Notes: generated by a model not told the origin, from the letters alone. DNA of 64,000 nucleotides from Blastopirellula sp. J2-11 (GCF_024584705.1 NZ_CP097384.1:5394001-5458000); one strand, 5' to 3'. Shown: positions 53,120 through 62,808, numbered from the stretch's first letter. Translations and numbers: made by a program.

Positions 53120-54121
53120 ATGAAACGAACTGGATTTACCCTTGTCGAACTGTTGGTGGTTATCGCCATCATCGGAGTCTTAATTGCGCTCTTGTTACCG
53201 GCAGTTCAACAGGCGCGGGAAGCGGCGCGGCGAATGTCATGCAGCAACAATCTGAAACAGATCGGGTTGTCACTTCACAATTATCACGACACCTTTAACT
53301 CCTTTCCGTACGGCGCTCGTAATATGGCGAATGGAAGCTGGGGACCTTCGTTTTACGCCGGGTTGCTCCCATTTTTGGAGCAAGGCAACTTGCTCGCGAG
53401 CTTGGATTTAACGGTAAACAACGCTGGATTGGATGGGAACGCCAGCGTGCTAAAAGGAATTCCTCCGTCCGCGTTTGTCTGTCCTTCTTTTCCCGGCAGT
53501 ACTTCAGGCTGGAATGGCGGCTGGGATTCGGCCTCTACGTATGTTGGAATTGCCGGCGCCGACCTCTCGACGACCAACTTTGTCGAATCGCGCAAGAACA
53601 CCGGCTTCAGTTGCTGCAGCGCCGCCGGCGGGACCGATGACGGCGTGATCGCCGCCGGCGGGATGCTGATACCCAATCGAACGCTCGGTTTTCGTGATGC
53701 GACCGATGGCAGCTCTAACACGGCTATCATCGGCGAGCTTGGAGGACGCATGTTTTTGGCCGATCCTTCGGCCTATTCGGAACTATCGGGAACAACCGTT
53801 TTGCTTGCCGGCACCGGCAGCCCCGAAGGTGGACATGGTTGGTTGATGGGGACCAACGAAGGAGGAACGCCGCCTAACTTTGGCGGACAGCGTGCTTGGA
53901 ATATGACGACGATCCGCTACGCGCCCAATACGCGTAACTACGATTTGAACGGCATTAGCTACAACCTGGGCCCCAACAACCCACTCCTCTCGGAGCACCC
54001 CGGCGGCGTTCAGGTGGTGTTTGCCGATGGTCACGTCACGTTCATCTCCGACACGATCAACCTCGATATTTTGAAATACATGGCGACTCGCGATGATGGC
54101 CAAGTTACGACGCTTCCATAA
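53120..54121 (+). CDS. DUF1559 domain protein with pilin-like N-terminus
   Basis: 333 residues. Short leader [29 protein letters not shown] with prepilin cleavage before Phe, then [27 protein letters not shown]. The C-terminal [24 protein letters not shown] has the H-x9-DG motif. ATG 53120 chosen since the cleavage site should be a few residues in; a frame open upstream adds 56 unlikely residues. It is 35 kb from the other cassettes but again has a lipoprotein gene 57 nt downstream. Confidence 0.88.
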   Translation: MKRTGFTLVELLVVIAIIGVLIALLLPAVQQAREAARRMSCSNNLKQIGLSLHNYHDTFNSFPYGARNMANGSWGPSFYAGLLPFLEQGNLLASLDLTVNNAGLDGNASVLKGIPPSAFVCPSFPGSTSGWNGGWDSASTYVGIAGADLSTTNFVESRKNTGFSCCSAAGGTDDGVIAAGGMLIPNRTLGFRDATDGSSNTAIIGELGGRMFLADPSAYSELSGTTVLLAGTGSPEGGHGWLMGTNEGGTPPNFGGQRAWNMTTIRYAPNTRNYDLNGISYNLGPNNPLLSEHPGGVQVVFADGHVTFISDTINLDILKYMATRDDGQVTTLP

Positions 54122-54178
54122 CAACGCCGCCATCCCTTGCTGTGAACATCCGCAATTAAAAATGAAAGAGGAAGTATT

Positions 54179-54625
54179 GTGAAACTTATCTCCGTCATAA
54201 AGCTCGCCATATTCGCCGTTCCGTTATCGCTCGCACTCCTCAGCGCAGGGTGCAGCTCAGGGGGACCGCCGCCGGGTTTGAAAGGAATTCAAGGTCAAGT
54301 GACCATCCAGGGCGAGCCGGCGCCCGCTGGCGTACGGCTTGAATTCCAACTAGCGAACGAGAGCTTTTCGTTTACGGTTCGCACCAAAGCGGACGGCTCT
54401 TACAAATACCTGCCGTTGGCGGAAGCGCCACTGAAAACAGGCGTCTACCGGGTCGCGATCCTGCCGCCAGCCGCCAAGACAGTCGTTAGCGACGCAGGTG
54501 TTGCGATGAGCGAGAAACCGTCCGGCCCCAAGAATTACGGCAAGTACTCTAATAGCCAGACCAGCGGTATCCAAGCGACCCTGAATGACGAAGTCGTCAC
54601 GCTTGATATCGATCTAGAATCCTAG
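54179..54625 (+). CDS. DUF1559-associated small lipoprotein
   Basis: 148 residues from GTG 54179, preceded by AAGAGGAAG. Lipobox LSAGC (Cys25). Mature part reads IQGQVTIQGEPAPAGVRLEFQLANES, then SYKYLPLAEAPLKTGVYRVAILPPA, a carboxypeptidase-regulatory-like beta sandwich. The ending NDEVVTLDIDLES corresponds to the closing strand of the other copies. The stop codon lies in the first bases of an inverted repeat. Confidence 0.78.
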   Translation: MKLISVIKLAIFAVPLSLALLSAGCSSGGPPPGLKGIQGQVTIQGEPAPAGVRLEFQLANESFSFTVRTKADGSYKYLPLAEAPLKTGVYRVAILPPAAKTVVSDAGVAMSEKPSGPKNYGKYSNSQTSGIQATLNDEVVTLDIDLES

Positions 54626-54739
54626 AGCGCTTTTCCCGAAGGCTGTAGCGTCTTCAGCGTCGGCAAGGCAAGCAGGTCAACACAGACCAGCGCAGCCGCA
54701 GCCAGCTGAAACGCTACAGACGGAGAGGGAACCGCTCTA
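54623..54739. repeat. Large imperfect inverted repeat after the DUF1559 cassette
   Basis: Arms share, in mirror order, TAGAGCG (54623-54629 with CGCTCTA at 54733-54739), a 13-nt unmatched stretch on both sides, CTGTAGCGT (54643-54651 with 54711-54719) and TTCAGC (54653-54658 with 54705-54710). The centre is about 46 nt. The equal spacing in both arms argues against chance. Possible transcript-end structure or a small mobile repeat. Confidence 0.55.
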
Positions 54740-54856
54740 AGATCGCAATTTCAGAACTTGCCGCGAGACAGCCGTGCGTCTCGTGGCGAGCAGAGATCCC
54801 AAGCGGCAATCGATTCAGCATTGACGTTGAACCGGTTCCCACGAAGAGCAATTGCC

Positions 54857-55639
54857 TTACAGCAAGCTTTCCATCAACAATCGCATTTTTCGCATCTCGG
54901 CCATCTGATCGACATCCGGCAGCGGCGGCATGTGGATCGTCAATGCTCGCTTGTAGTGGACCGATTCCAACTGCGAGATCACTTTGCCGTATTCGACTTC
55001 GCCTTGGCCGACGCGAACCTGCATCTCGGACTTCGTCGTGTCGCGCAAGTAGACATGGCGGACGTAGCTGAGGATCTTTTCGTAGTTGGCCGGGCTATCT
55101 TCGCGGCAAATAAAATGGCTCGGGTCGAGCGTAACGCCGAGTCCTTTGACGTTGTCGCACAGCACCTTGATCGTGTCGGCGTCTTCCGACAAACAGCCGA
55201 CATGCGTGTGCATGCTGACTACAATCCCTTCGACCGCGGCGATCGCGACCAGCTCGCGCAGGTGCTCAACCTCTTCATTAAAAGGAGTGCCTAACTCGCC
55301 TGAGGGGACGGTCAGCGACGAGACTTTGACCGCTTTGGCCAATTTGCAGATCGCCTCGAACTGGCGATAGTGCTCGTCTTTGACGGCGTCGATCTGGATG
55401 CGAAAATTCGACAGGTTTAGTCGTTGCGTATCACGACAAACTTCGAGAGCGCCATCCGGGTCGTTCACCACGAATGACGGCTTCAAATGCTTACTTTTCT
55501 CGCTGATCGTAAGATCGACGTTGCTGAATTCAAGATCAACGAGCTTTTCCATACACTCGCGCATGGGAAGATCTGGAAAACACTCGCTTGAAGCCGAGAC
55601 GAACACGAGAAGCTCCTTCTGGTCGAAAACAGGCGCCAC
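54857..55639 (-). CDS. Sugar phosphate isomerase/epimerase (xylose-isomerase-like TIM barrel)
   Basis: 260 residues. Xylose-isomerase/AP-endonuclease-2 barrel pattern: ELLVFVSASSECFPDLPMRECMEKLVDLEFSNVDLTISE, AICKLAKAVKVSSLTVPSGELGTPFNEEVEHLRELV, GIVVSMHTHVGCLSEDADTIKVLCDNVKGLGVTLDPSHFI and VRHVYLRDTT. His and Asp (MHTH, LDPSHF) are likely metal ligands. Start taken as GTG 55639. It could act on sugar acids or inositol derivatives; substrate not identified. Confidence 0.8.
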   Translation of the reverse strand: MAPVFDQKELLVFVSASSECFPDLPMRECMEKLVDLEFSNVDLTISEKSKHLKPSFVVNDPDGALEVCRDTQRLNLSNFRIQIDAVKDEHYRQFEAICKLAKAVKVSSLTVPSGELGTPFNEEVEHLRELVAIAAVEGIVVSMHTHVGCLSEDADTIKVLCDNVKGLGVTLDPSHFICREDSPANYEKILSYVRHVYLRDTTKSEMQVRVGQGEVEYGKVISQLESVHYKRALTIHMPPLPDVDQMAEMRKMRLLMESLL

Positions 55640-55986
55640 GCACTCGTGGGATCGCCAATACGCCTAATACTCATTTGCCGCCGTTGATAACTAGCGGCGC
55701 AAGCGGGAAGCTTACCGAGCAGAGCGACCGAGGACAACAGCAACGTTTTTTGGCGCCGCTAGCACCAGAAGCGTGAGAATGGTCACGCGACGGCGAATTG
55801 CTTCCAGCCGTCAAAATCCTAAAATATGGCGTAGCCGTCGTCCATGGGGAGCCTTCAACCGTTCCAGGACGCCCACATTTCCCCCCAGGCGAAACTCACG
55901 TCTTATCCTTCAAGCACTCCCGCTTGAACCACCAGATTCGCGGACTGTACCCGCAATTAGCGATATTTCACGCAAAAGGTAACTCG
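55640..55986. other. Divergent intergenic region
   Basis: 347 nt between the isomerase gene (minus) and sppA (plus). It contains a candidate sppA promoter at 55798-55825. A frame open upstream of sppA lacks coding features and is treated as leader. Confidence 0.4.
55798..55825 (+). promoter_or_regulatory. Candidate sigma-70 promoter of sppA
   Basis: TTGCTT (55798-55803), 16-nt spacer, TAAAAT (55820-55825). This gives a leader of about 155 nt before the sppA start codon. Confidence 0.42.
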
Positions 55987-57036
55987 ATGACCAACGGACA
56001 AGATCCTCCCCAACAACAGCCCATCATCATCAAGCACGGCAGCAGTTGGTTCCTTCGAATCATCGCCTTTGTCGGTTGGCTGGGCCTGATGTTCGCTGGC
56101 TTGATCATCATTGTCCAGCTCGCTGCGACGGCGCAGTACTTTAACGAAGTCGACGGAGTCAGCGAAAACTATTATTCCGGCGACAAAATGGCCACCGACA
56201 AGATCGCCCTGATTCGCGTCGAGGGTTTGATCATGGAAGGGGAAGGCTATATCCGCAATCAGATCGACCTGGCCCGCAAAGATAAGAACGTGAAAGCGAT
56301 CGTCCTCCGGGTCGATTCGCCCGGGGGATCGGTCAGCGCTTCGGACTACATCTATCACCACCTGAACGAACTGCGTAAGGATCGCGAGATTCCGCTCGTC
56401 GTCAGCATGGGCGCTTCCGCAACGAGCGGCGGTTATTACGTTTCGATGGCGGTTGGCGACGAGGAAGATGTGATCTTTGCCGAACCGACGACGATCACCG
56501 GTTCGATCGGCGTGATCATTCCGCACTACGACGTGAGCGGACTGATGGCTGAATACCACATCAAAGATGACTCAATCGCCAGTCACGATCGCAAGCAGAT
56601 GCTGAGCATGACCCGCACGATGCCTGAGGATCAGCGAGAACTGGTTCAAGGTCTGGTCAACGATATGTTCACGCGATTCAAAGACGTCGTGAAGACGGGC
56701 CGTCCCGCCTATGTGAAAGATCCCGGCAAGCTGGACGAATTGGCGACCGGCGAAGTTTATTTGACCGACCAAGCGATCAAGCTGGGTCTGGTCGACAAGG
56801 TCGGCTTCGTCGAAGCCGCGATCGAACGTGCCGCCGAACTGGCGAAGCTGGACGTGAAGAAAACGCGCGTCGTCGCCTATAAGAAGCCGGTTTCGCTGTT
56901 CGGTATTGGGACGGCCTCGGTGGCCAATCCGACCGAATCGCTGATGAAGGCCGTGCTGAACGTGACCAGCCCCAAAGCGTATTACTTGGACTCCAGCCTG
57001 CCGTCGCTGTCGGCGGGCCTAGCGACCGCCCAGTAG
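55987..57036 (+). CDS. sppA: Signal peptide peptidase SppA (short form)
   Basis: 349 residues. Membrane-bound serine protease that degrades cleaved signal peptides. One N-terminal helix (IIAFVGWLGLMFAGLIIIVQLAA, about 25-47). The catalytic Ser147 is in MGASATSGGYY and the Lys203 in SHDRKQMLS, matching the short Gram-positive-like SppA Ser/Lys pair. VLRVDSPGGSVSASDYIYHHLNEL and FAEPTTITGSIGVI are other family blocks. ATG 55987 puts the helix near the N-terminus. A terminator follows. Confidence 0.9.
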   Translation: MTNGQDPPQQQPIIIKHGSSWFLRIIAFVGWLGLMFAGLIIIVQLAATAQYFNEVDGVSENYYSGDKMATDKIALIRVEGLIMEGEGYIRNQIDLARKDKNVKAIVLRVDSPGGSVSASDYIYHHLNELRKDREIPLVVSMGASATSGGYYVSMAVGDEEDVIFAEPTTITGSIGVIIPHYDVSGLMAEYHIKDDSIASHDRKQMLSMTRTMPEDQRELVQGLVNDMFTRFKDVVKTGRPAYVKDPGKLDELATGEVYLTDQAIKLGLVDKVGFVEAAIERAAELAKLDVKKTRVVAYKKPVSLFGIGTASVANPTESLMKAVLNVTSPKAYYLDSSLPSLSAGLATAQ

Positions 57037-57064
57037 TTTCGACCAAGAAGCAAACCCACCATCT

Positions 57065-57096
57065 AGCCGCCGACGAGATCGTCAGGCGGCTTTTTT
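57065..57096 (+). terminator. Rho-independent terminator of sppA
   Basis: 7-bp stem AGCCGCC (57065-57071) / GGCGGCT (57085-57091) with T-run 57091-57096. Confidence 0.85.
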
Positions 57097-57134
57097 ATTT
57101 CTTGCCTTGTTGTCAGACGTTGCGACAAGAAAGC

Positions 57135-57170
57135 AGAAAAGCCGCGTCGCAAGTGCGAGACGGCTTTTCT
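57135..57170 (-). terminator. Terminator of the outer-membrane barrel gene
   Basis: 10-bp stem AGAAAAGCCG (57135-57144) / CGGCTTTTCT (57161-57170), 28 nt past the minus-strand stop at 57198. On the minus strand the outer end reads TTTTCT. Together with 57065-57096 it separates the two convergent genes. Confidence 0.65.
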
Positions 57171-57197
57171 AAGTTTGACATGCTTCGTAGCGTTGGC

Positions 57198-58502
57198 TTA
57201 CCAGATGAACTGGCCGCCGAGGTATCCGCCGTGCAGCAGCAAGTCGCCATTGGAAGGCGTGCTGGCGACGATCCCCAGGTCTTCAAAGTTTTGGGGAATC
57301 TGCTCGGTCGCCAAGGCGATTCCCGAGGCGGCGACAACACGATAACCGCCGTTGATCGAGAAACGCTTCGTCAGCTGATAGCCGGCGCCAAGGTCCAATT
57401 CGCCCAGGAAGCTGACGCGTCCCTTGGAGGCCGAAATATCGTACTGGCGTCCGTTATTCGGGCTCAAAGCGTTGTCGATATAGGCGTTGCCCAAGTTGCC
57501 ATACATCCGCGATTGCTGATTGATCGCATTTCCGTAGATGCCAAACTTCGTCTTGGCGTACAGATTCAAGCGATCAAAGTTGTAGTTCATGATCATGCCG
57601 AGTTGGGCGCCGATCAAGTTGTTGTCGACATCGATATCGTAGTGCAGTTCGTCGTCCGCTCCGCTGAAAGAATAGTCAGTCGGGTCGGTCGAGAACGCGA
57701 AGCCTTCACGAACCTTGAAGTATCGCAGACCAGCCAGGGCGCCAAATTGAACGCAGCCGCCGCAGCAGTTGGCGTTGTAAAAGTTGGGGTCCTGGAAGAA
57801 GTTCAACTCTACATTGTAGAAGTCATAGCTACGTTGCAGACGATGAGCCTGGGCGTTGTTGTAGTAGTCGTCGACATTGCTGCCGTTGTAGGTCAAACCC
57901 TGGAAGTTAACGTCTAGCGGAGTATCCAGCTGACCGACGAGTCCTTGGTTGGTGACCGTGTGCGACGCCGTTCCGCGAACCGCCCAGTAGTCGACTTCCC
58001 AAGCCCAGTTGCTGCAACCGAAGTGACGACCGAAACGAATTTCGTAACCGGCCTTCCACCCCATACCGGCGGCGTTGGATCCCATCACGCGAGCGCCAAA
58101 ATCGCCGCTGTCATTCGACAGCCAGACTTCATTGCTGTTGTCGCGGGTCATCGCCAAAGCGCCGGCGTAGGCGAACCAGGTTGGGCGGAAGCAATCTTGG
58201 AAGCATTCGTCGTAGCAGCCTTCCGACTCGCAACCGCTGCCGTACGATTCGCCGTAAGCGGCGGACGGCATCATTCCAGGTTCAAGCGACTCGGCGTAAA
58301 TTTTATCGGCCGGGGCCGGCGCGTCTTCCGTGAGGGAGACAGGCTGAGTGTTCTGTCGCCATAGTTGAGCGGGGCTTTTCTCGGGAGCAAAATAGCTGGG
58401 CCGATCAAGCGAATTGGGTTGATCCAGATTAACAGGCGCCGCAAACAGTCCCGACGCCGATAGCGTCAGCGCAAGTGCAGCGGGAAAACGAGAAACCAAC
58501 AT
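57198..58502 (-). CDS. BBP7-family-like outer-membrane beta-barrel protein
   Basis: 434 residues with a signal peptide (VSRFPAALALTLSASGLFA). The middle contains WFAYAGALAMTRDNSNEVWLSN and MGWKAGYEIRFGRHFGCSNWAWEVDYWAVRG, and the second half is a series of amphipathic strands ending in YLGGQFIW. An end in aromatic Trp/Phe is typical of outer-membrane proteins. Cys clusters (GCESEGCYDECFQDCF) precede the barrel. This resembles the planctomycete BBP7 barrel family; assignment by eye. ATG 58502 follows GGAG. Confidence 0.72.
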   Translation of the reverse strand: MLVSRFPAALALTLSASGLFAAPVNLDQPNSLDRPSYFAPEKSPAQLWRQNTQPVSLTEDAPAPADKIYAESLEPGMMPSAAYGESYGSGCESEGCYDECFQDCFRPTWFAYAGALAMTRDNSNEVWLSNDSGDFGARVMGSNAAGMGWKAGYEIRFGRHFGCSNWAWEVDYWAVRGTASHTVTNQGLVGQLDTPLDVNFQGLTYNGSNVDDYYNNAQAHRLQRSYDFYNVELNFFQDPNFYNANCCGGCVQFGALAGLRYFKVREGFAFSTDPTDYSFSGADDELHYDIDVDNNLIGAQLGMIMNYNFDRLNLYAKTKFGIYGNAINQQSRMYGNLGNAYIDNALSPNNGRQYDISASKGRVSFLGELDLGAGYQLTKRFSINGGYRVVAASGIALATEQIPQNFEDLGIVASTPSNGDLLLHGGYLGGQFIW

Positions 58503-59003
58503 CTCCGGAACTCCTTCAAAATTTGGCCGACACGCTGCCTCCATATTGCAGACGTGTATTTCCGTTGGCCGTGTGTCAGGTGGAGTCGGACATCCGTTCC
58601 GAACTTGCTGACGAGGGCAAAATCCGTCAGCCACAATGCGACCAGTCACTCCATGCGACTTTCGCTATATGCAAGCATCGACACCGCTAGCAATGAATCA
58701 TCGCCGATTTCGTGGGAGCGAAGAAAAAATTTGGCGCGCCTCGACGAGCTAGCTGGCATAGCCGGCAAAAGCAGATCAAGCGCCAAGCCAAGCTCGCCCC
58801 TTGAAGCCATAAAACCAGACAATTCTGCGCAGAAAGAGCCTTCAGAGCGGCGTTTTTCCGCAAATCGCAAGATAGAACGCAAATTGGGCGGAAGCAACTA
58901 TTTGCCCAAATATTTTGCCCCGTTGTACGAATCGTCGCATGGAGCGGCACTATTACCTACAACCCTTAATTATTTCCCCTTCGTACTTCAAGATGAGCCA
59001 ACA
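58503..59003. other. Divergent intergenic region
   Basis: 501 nt between the barrel gene (minus) and the anti-sigma/FecR-like gene (plus). The plus frame is open back to 58554, but its peptide there is irregular and not like the family, so I treat it as noncoding leader. No clear promoter or hairpin found. Confidence 0.4.
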
Positions 59004-61196
59004 ATGGCGATGCGACTTACCTTACGCGTGCTGCTGGCCTATATGCACGGCATCCTCAGCGAAGCCGACGCCGCCGAGATGGATAAAAAGGTGGCCGAGA
59101 GTGAGTTTGCCCAAAAGCTGATTACGCATATCCGCACGCGTGTGATGCGCAAAGAATTGTCGGCCTTGGCCGTCGAAGGAGACGGCATCGGTCGCGACGC
59201 CAATACCGTGGCTGAGTACCTGGATCACAAGCTCGATCCGCAGCAGGTCGCTCAATTAGAACTGCTCTGCTTCGAGTCCGATCGCCATCTGGCGGAAGTC
59301 GCCTCGTCGCACCAAATCTTGACGATGGTGTTGGGAACGCCGGCCCATGTTTCGTCATCGCTCCGCAAACGGGTTTATGGGCAACTCGGCAACTCGATGC
59401 TGCTGAAGACCGATTCCTCTACCGACCTCAACGCCGTGCTGACGCCAGACGATCAACGCTGGAGCACTTCCGACGACGTTCCCCCCGACGTGGAAGAGGA
59501 CGACCACCATTTGGCGACGGCCGAATTGCCAATCGCACAGGTGATTCCGGACGAAGAGGACGTGGAAGACGAGGATCTTGAAGAAACCGAATTAGCGACC
59601 TCCAGCAGCGGGGCCTTTGGCGCCAACGGTTGGAGCATGGCCTTGGTGGTCGTCTTAGCGCTGGCTGCCGGTTGGTTGATTGCGGCGAGCGGCTGGATCT
59701 CACCTCCCCCATGGCTCACCGGTCGAACCGCTGCTGAAGTCGCCGAATCTTCCGAACCCGTTGGCGATTCCACCGCTAAGGAGCCTGCCGAACCAATCTC
59801 TCCAGACAATCCCAACGTCTCGGGGATTTCGCGTGACAAGGTGAATACGCTCGACGATATCCCGTTTCAGCCAGGCGCCGCGACCAGTCCCAACGCATCA
59901 ACGCCGCCAGCGCAACAAATTGTCGCCAACGCTAACTCTACCAATCCCCCGGCAATGAGCGGGCCATCCTCTACAGATCCAGACCCTGCAAATCCAGGTC
60001 CGACACGCACGGCGGAAGCCGACATGCCGTTTAACAATGTTCCGACCGTTCCGCCGATGGGAGAAACCTCAGAGCCGGCCAATCCGGAGAACATCGATCC
60101 ATCGCTGCTCGAGCCAGGGCGGCGCGGCGTCTTCTTGATTCATGACATTACCAGCGGACAATTCATCGCGCCGCCGCAAGGCGCGGTGCTTCGACCGTTT
60201 CAACGCCTCATTGTTGGTCCCGGCGGATACTTCGCCACAACGGCCGAAGATGCCGGCGAATTGATCGTCGTTGGACCTGCCGATTTGTTGCTGACGGCGG
60301 ATGGTCGCGTGATGTTAAACTATGGGCAAATATCGATTCCGGCGTCCGAAAAGGGGATCACGATTGAAGTGGTCGGCGGCTTAAGCGCCACGCTCCAAAA
60401 TATCGCGGAGGGGGGGGAAGCGAATATCGAAGTTGATCGGTACATGACCAACGATACGCCGCCGATATCGCAAGGCTGGATGAAAATCTACAGTGCTGGC
60501 CAATGCGAAGTGGTTGTCGGCGACGTTTCGTTGCCGCTGCTTCCAGCCGACGAACTGATCATGCGCACCGACAATACCCCCCTCCTCAATCACCGGAAGC
60601 AAGCTCCCTCGTGGAGCGTTCTCTATCCATCTCCTGCAGCCGACTTTGTGCGTCTGAAATTGGCGGAAGGGACGACTCAGGGAATCGAGCCGCTCGCGAT
60701 GTTGCAGCGGATCGCCGAGTCGAGCGCTTCGCCTGGCGTTCGGAGCGAAGCGATGCGACTGTCGGCGGCCGCCGGAAAATTCGGCCCGCTGGTCGAGTCG
60801 TTCCATGATCCAACGCTCAGCCAGTTTTGGTCGGCTCATTTTCAAGATCTGGCCGAAATTTGGGCCCGCGCGGAACCGAATGAAAAACCGGAACTGGAAG
60901 CAGCCGTCCGCAGCTTGAGCCCACAATTTGGAGACGCGTTGATCGGCATGCTCGACAAGTACTGGCGCGAGGAACTCACCAAACCAGAAGCCGTCGAGCT
61001 GATCTTAAACCTTGGCCATCACGAAACGGCGATACGGTTATTTGCATTTGAGAGCCTGGAACGAATGGCCGGATATACGCTTTTATATCGTCCCGACATG
61101 AGCGAGGCCGAACGAGAAGGGCCTATCACGCGCTGGTGGGGAAGATTCAACGCGGGGCAGTTAAGCGGACTGACAGCGACAAGAACGCCGAAATAA
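59004..61196 (+). CDS. Large anti-sigma/FecR-like membrane protein
   Basis: 730 residues from ATG 59004. N-terminus MRLTLRVLLAYMHGILSEADAAEMDKKVAESEFAQKLITHIRTRVMR with LDHKLDPQQVAQLELLCFESDRHLAEVASSH looks like the cytoplasmic anti-sigma-like part in planctomycetes. An acidic linker (about 150-200) leads to one membrane helix (210-232, WSMALVVVLALAAGWLIAASGWI). A Pro-rich segment then precedes a FecR-like domain (about 375-465: PPQGAVLRPFQRLIVGPGGYFATTAEDAGELIVVGPADLLLTADGRVMLNYGQI). A helical C-terminal domain ends it. It may sense envelope signals. Partner sigma factor not seen. Confidence 0.65.
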   Translation: MAMRLTLRVLLAYMHGILSEADAAEMDKKVAESEFAQKLITHIRTRVMRKELSALAVEGDGIGRDANTVAEYLDHKLDPQQVAQLELLCFESDRHLAEVASSHQILTMVLGTPAHVSSSLRKRVYGQLGNSMLLKTDSSTDLNAVLTPDDQRWSTSDDVPPDVEEDDHHLATAELPIAQVIPDEEDVEDEDLEETELATSSSGAFGANGWSMALVVVLALAAGWLIAASGWISPPPWLTGRTAAEVAESSEPVGDSTAKEPAEPISPDNPNVSGISRDKVNTLDDIPFQPGAATSPNASTPPAQQIVANANSTNPPAMSGPSSTDPDPANPGPTRTAEADMPFNNVPTVPPMGETSEPANPENIDPSLLEPGRRGVFLIHDITSGQFIAPPQGAVLRPFQRLIVGPGGYFATTAEDAGELIVVGPADLLLTADGRVMLNYGQISIPASEKGITIEVVGGLSATLQNIAEGGEANIEVDRYMTNDTPPISQGWMKIYSAGQCEVVVGDVSLPLLPADELIMRTDNTPLLNHRKQAPSWSVLYPSPAADFVRLKLAEGTTQGIEPLAMLQRIAESSASPGVRSEAMRLSAAAGKFGPLVESFHDPTLSQFWSAHFQDLAEIWARAEPNEKPELEAAVRSLSPQFGDALIGMLDKYWREELTKPEAVELILNLGHHETAIRLFAFESLERMAGYTLLYRPDMSEAEREGPITRWWGRFNAGQLSGLTATRTPK

Positions 61197-61474
61197 TGGC
61201 GCAAATCCACCTACGGCAGTCCGCATTACCCAAATCGGCTCCAAGCAGTCGAACCCTCCCCCTAGTAGCCATTTGGAGCGTTCGGGGTCGCTACGATCGG
61301 CCCCAATCTTTCCTCGCTTCGCTCTTTCCTACGCTTAGCCCGGTTGAATGGGCTTTGTCACGACGCATAATTGTCGATAGAATATCCCGTTTCCAACTAG
61401 CTTTCGCCTCTCCCCTGGCGAGCAGGTTCAATGGAACCGGACTCGCAGGAACCCGTTTCGAAGGAGTTTTCGTC

Positions 61475-61822
61475 GTGCAAGTCAATATTTCTACGCGACA
61501 TGGCCACTTGAGCGCGGACTCGCAAGAGACGATTTCCGAAAAAGTACAAAAGTTGACCCGCTTGTTTGAACGGATCACTTCGGTCGACGTCACCGTCGAT
61601 TTAGAGCACAACGACAAGCCGGGCGTGGAATTGCGTGTTACGGCTGAGCGTACCGACGATTTTGTCGCCGCTGACAGTTGCTCAAGCCTGCTCGGCGCGT
61701 TGGACAACTCGATCCACAAGATGGAACAACAACTCCGCAAACATAAAGAGCGGCTGAAAGATCATCGCGGCCCAGGCTTAAAAGACCAAGCCGCCGTCAA
61801 CAGCCCTGATTCCGAAGCCTAA
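61475..61822 (+). CDS. hpf: Ribosome hibernation-promoting factor (short HPF)
   Basis: 115 residues from GTG 61475 with AAGGAG 8 nt upstream. Sequence QVNISTRHGHLSADSQETISEKVQKLTRLFERITSVDVTVDLEHNDKPGVELRVTA matches the HPF/RaiA fold; no long C-terminal dimerisation domain is present. It binds idle 30S subunits in slow growth. It sits just before ptsN, as hpf does in proteobacteria. Confidence 0.88.
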   Translation: MQVNISTRHGHLSADSQETISEKVQKLTRLFERITSVDVTVDLEHNDKPGVELRVTAERTDDFVAADSCSSLLGALDNSIHKMEQQLRKHKERLKDHRGPGLKDQAAVNSPDSEA

Positions 61823-61893
61823 ATACACGCACCGTCGGAGACCGACTGCCAAAATTTGCAGTCGCAGCACCGATCCGAGGAAAGGACCGAAAC

Positions 61894-62370
61894 GTGAAGT
61901 TTGCTGACTTCATTTGCGTCAACGGGATCAAACCCGAGTTGAACGCTCTGGACAAAGAAGGCGTCATCCGTGAGCTCGCGGAAAGCCTTGTCGCGGCAGG
62001 AGCGATTCAAGCCGAAAACGTCGACGGCATCATCAAAGCGATTATGAAGCGAGAGGAGCTCGGCAGCACAGGTATCGGCCGCGGAATCGCCGTTCCCCAC
62101 ACCAAGCATCCTAGCGTCGAAACGCTGGTAGGCACCGTGGGGGTTAGCACCGAGGGAGTCGAGTTCAGCAGCCTAGATGGTGAAAAAGTTCATCTCTTCT
62201 TCCTGCTGGTTTCGCCTCCTGATCGCCCCGGCGATCACTTGCGAGCGCTGGAGAATATCTCTCGCCAGTTGCGGGACGATATGTTCTGCAAATTCCTGAA
62301 GCAGTCGAAGACCGTCGCCGACATCCAGCAACTGCTGGAAGAAGCCGACAACAACCAATTCGGCTCGTAA
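61894..62370 (+). CDS. ptsN: PTS EIIA-Ntr-like protein
   Basis: 158 residues from GTG 61894 after GAGGAAAGG. The phosphoryl-accepting His69 is in GRGIAVPHTKHP; also FFLLVSPPDRPGDHLRALENISRQLRDD. This matches PtsN/fructose-type EIIA and receives phosphate from HPr. A 7-bp hairpin (61843-61849 / 61858-61864) lies 29 nt upstream. There is no EIIB or EIIC gene here, so a regulatory role is inferred. Confidence 0.9.
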   Translation: MKFADFICVNGIKPELNALDKEGVIRELAESLVAAGAIQAENVDGIIKAIMKREELGSTGIGRGIAVPHTKHPSVETLVGTVGVSTEGVEFSSLDGEKVHLFFLLVSPPDRPGDHLRALENISRQLRDDMFCKFLKQSKTVADIQQLLEEADNNQFGS

Positions 62371-62491
62371 GTCCCGTTTCGCATCTCCGCAAGGAGACGC
62401 GTCGGTATTCATGAGCAGCGGAGGGCGGCGCACCTAGATCAAGATCGGCTCCGTCCCCGCCGGCTCAAAATGAAATCTTTCTGTTGGCGAA

Positions 62492-62794
62492 ATGACCCAC
62501 CAGCACGCGACTCGTCGAATCGTTATTAAAAACCAGCAGGGACTGCATGCGCGTCCTGCCGACGCTTTTGTCAAACTGGCGAATCAATTTCAATCGAATA
62601 TTGAAATTGAGCGTGATACGCTCCGCGTCAGCGGCAAGAGTATCCTCGACCTGCTGACGCTCGTCGCCGAACAAGGCGTGCAATTAACAATTATTGCTGA
62701 CGGCCCCGACGCCGAAGCTGCGGCAGACGCTCTCGCCGCGCTGGTAGAGACCTTCGTCGAAGAAGACGACCAGCCTGACACTCCAACTGACTGA
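62492..62794 (+). CDS. ptsH: Phosphocarrier protein HPr
   Basis: 100 residues. Active His19 is in QGLHARPADAFVKLA. The Ser50 in SGKSILDLLTL corresponds to Ser46 of Gram-positive HPr, the target of HPr kinase; no HPr kinase is in this window. C-terminal acidic tail (EEDDQPDTPTD) is longer than usual. It lies between ptsN and ptsI. Confidence 0.92.
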   Translation: MTHQHATRRIVIKNQQGLHARPADAFVKLANQFQSNIEIERDTLRVSGKSILDLLTLVAEQGVQLTIIADGPDAEAAADALAALVETFVEEDDQPDTPTD

Positions 62795-62808
62795 ACCCGC
62801 TCGGTCCT

